From the NCBI GenBank assembly GCA_030596405.1, contig JAUVKB010000024.1:1-15885 (forward strand): a stretch of 15,885 nt of DNA, read 5' to 3'. The DNA is from Deltaproteobacteria bacterium. GTDB lineage: Bacteria; Desulfobacterota; Desulfobacteria; Desulfobacterales; JAUVKB01. Positions within the stretch are counted from its first letter, which is position 1, and every line of letters starts with the position of its first letter. Under the pieces are notes generated by a model. The model searched no databases, was not told the origin of the DNA, and saw only the letters and a program-made list of their open reading frames with translations. The position numbers were made by a program, and so were the translations under genes. Positions 14,741 through 15,885 of this stretch are shown here, piece by piece.

Positions 14741-15885
14741 TCAAGTAATTATATGACGATCAACAAGCTCCGCAAGATCAATGGCCTCCATTTTGCCTTC
14801 CATTCCACTCACCTTTATAGCATCTTCAATATTAACAAGACAGAAAGGACATGCCGTAACAATTACATTCGCTCCAGCTTTTTTAGCCATATCAACTCTT
14901 AATACACCCATTCGCTGCTCTTCTTCGGGTTCATAAAAAAGCATCAACCCGCCGCCGCCGCAGCAGAAAGAACGATCCCTGGATTTTAACATATCCACCC
15001 TTTTTATGCCTGGAATAGCATCAAGCGCCTCCCTTGGGTCATCATAAATACCATTATGCCTTCCAAGATAGCAAGGATCATGATAGGTATATACCCTGCT
15101 TTCATCTTCGATATTCTTTAGACGGATTTTTCCCGCTTTCACTGCCTTTACAATAGTTTGGCCAATATGCTCAACTGGTGGAAGATCTTTGTAATCATTT
15201 TTTAGAGCATTAAATGCATGAGGATCTGCAGTAATAATGTTTTTTACCCCGGAATTTAAAATTGCATCGGTATTTTGATCCTTTATATCCTGAAAAAGCA
15301 TCTCCTCTCCGAATCGCCTGATTTCGTTGCCGCTGTCCTTTTCCGCCTTCCCCAGTATTCCAAAATCGATGCCGGCTGCATTAAGGATACGGGCAACGGA
15401 CCTGCCGATTTCCTGCATCCTGTCATCAAAAGATGTGATACTATCAACAAAATAGAGAGTATCTGCAGTTACATCCTTTTCCAATACCTTTACGCTACAT
15501 ATTTCGGCAAACTCCTTGTCCTTTGACCAGTCGGCACGTTTTTTCTCCATCTTACCCCAGGGATTTCCCCGTTTTTCCAGTGCCTTCAACGGTTTCTGGA
15601 GAGATTGGGGAACCATGCCCTCATCAACCATGCCCCTTCTTAAATCAACAATTTTATCTATATATTCAATGCCGATAGGACACTCCTGCTCACAGGCTCC
15701 GCATGTCGTGCATGACCAAATCTCATCTTCACTGTATATGTCGCCGATTAATGGCTCGCTTTTGAGAAAATTACCACGCAAAGGATAATTTTTAAAGATC
15801 AGATCGCGAGCTTTTATAGAAATAAATCTTGGAGACAGAGGCCGTTTCACCGCATTTGCCGGGCACTGATCTGAACATCTTCCAC
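14741..15885 (-). CDS. [4Fe-4S]/CCG-domain oxidoreductase (HdrD-like), N-terminus beyond the right edge
   Basis: 380 residues are visible; the frame stays open to the edge. The apparent GTG start at 15850 is internal, because the codons before it read GRCSDQCPANA, the end of a ferredoxin-type motif. A second cluster motif, CTTCGACEQECP, follows (Cys58, 61, 64, 68 of the visible part). The C-terminal CCG domain is canonical: Cys271, Cys307-Cys308-Gly, then Cys345 and Cys348 (spacings 35 and 36). The first CCG domain (about 142-235) is recognisable by fold, but its expected cysteine positions read FVDSITSFDD, EKDSGNE and TADPHAF. Just upstream of etfBA, this resembles the ETF:menaquinone oxidoreductase proteins of sulfate reducers and syntrophs, which usually carry an N-terminal membrane domain, not visible here. 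That partnership is inferred. Confidence 0.92.
   Translation of the reverse strand, partial: GRCSDQCPANAVKRPLSPRFISIKARDLIFKNYPLRGNFLKSEPLIGDIYSEDEIWSCTTCGACEQECPIGIEYIDKIVDLRRGMVDEGMVPQSLQKPLKALEKRGNPWGKMEKKRADWSKDKEFAEICSVKVLEKDVTADTLYFVDSITSFDDRMQEIGRSVARILNAAGIDFGILGKAEKDSGNEIRRFGEEMLFQDIKDQNTDAILNSGVKNIITADPHAFNALKNDYKDLPPVEHIGQTIVKAVKAGKIRLKNIEDESRVYTYHDPCYLGRHNGIYDDPREALDAIPGIKRVDMLKSRDRSFCCGGGGLMLFYEPEEEQRMGVLRVDMAKKAGANVIVTACPFCLVNIEDAIKVSGMEGKMEAIDLAELVDRHIIT

Noticed and set aside
15848..15850. GTG start for the Fe-S oxidoreductase
   Set aside because: The frame continues upstream into a ferredoxin-type CxxxCP motif, so the GTG is an internal valine codon.

Overview
The window looks like chromosome of a Gram-negative anaerobe, most likely a sulfate-reducing member of the Desulfobacterota (Desulfobacteraceae-like). 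The evidence is an etfB-etfA pair behind an HdrD-like iron-sulfur oxidoreductase, a quinolinate synthase of the short 3-cysteine type, a LolA-like outer-membrane lipoprotein carrier, a radical SAM/SPASM enzyme and moderate to low GC. The taxon is inferred from gene content and protein style; no marker gene is present.

Left part (1-5153, all on the minus strand). In transcription order: an outer-membrane beta-barrel protein of the MetA/SphA transporter style, a GntR/HutC regulator, a secreted Ycf48-like beta-propeller, and an RND/MMPL exporter that runs off the left edge. Together they look like an envelope module for moving a hydrophobic compound, with its own regulator. Candidate promoters and palindromic operators lie upstream of the regulator and of the barrel gene.

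Middle (5154-6999). A minus-strand radical SAM/SPASM protein is flanked by two stretches without intact genes. The stretch upstream of it holds a decayed 5' fragment of an IS256-family transposase. A 14-bp tandem duplication breaks its frame, and removing one copy restores a family-like reading. The stretch downstream (5202-5432) has a long open frame without a start codon.

Plus-strand cluster (7000-9444). Three tightly packed genes: an unrecognised AT-rich protein, a LolA-like carrier whose ATG overlaps the preceding stop codon, and nadA. nadA converges on the next gene so closely that the two stop codons overlap.

Right part (9441-15885, minus strand). In transcription order: a [4Fe-4S]/CCG-domain oxidoreductase cut by the right edge, etfB and etfA (start and stop overlapping), a strong intrinsic terminator, a separate promoter, a fold-type I aminotransferase, and a ClC chloride channel/transporter with two CBS domains. 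The Fe-S protein and EtfAB probably pass electrons from acyl-CoA dehydrogenases towards the membrane quinone pool. One of the two CCG domains of the Fe-S protein seems to have lost its cysteines.

No tRNA, rRNA, CRISPR array or complete mobile element was seen.
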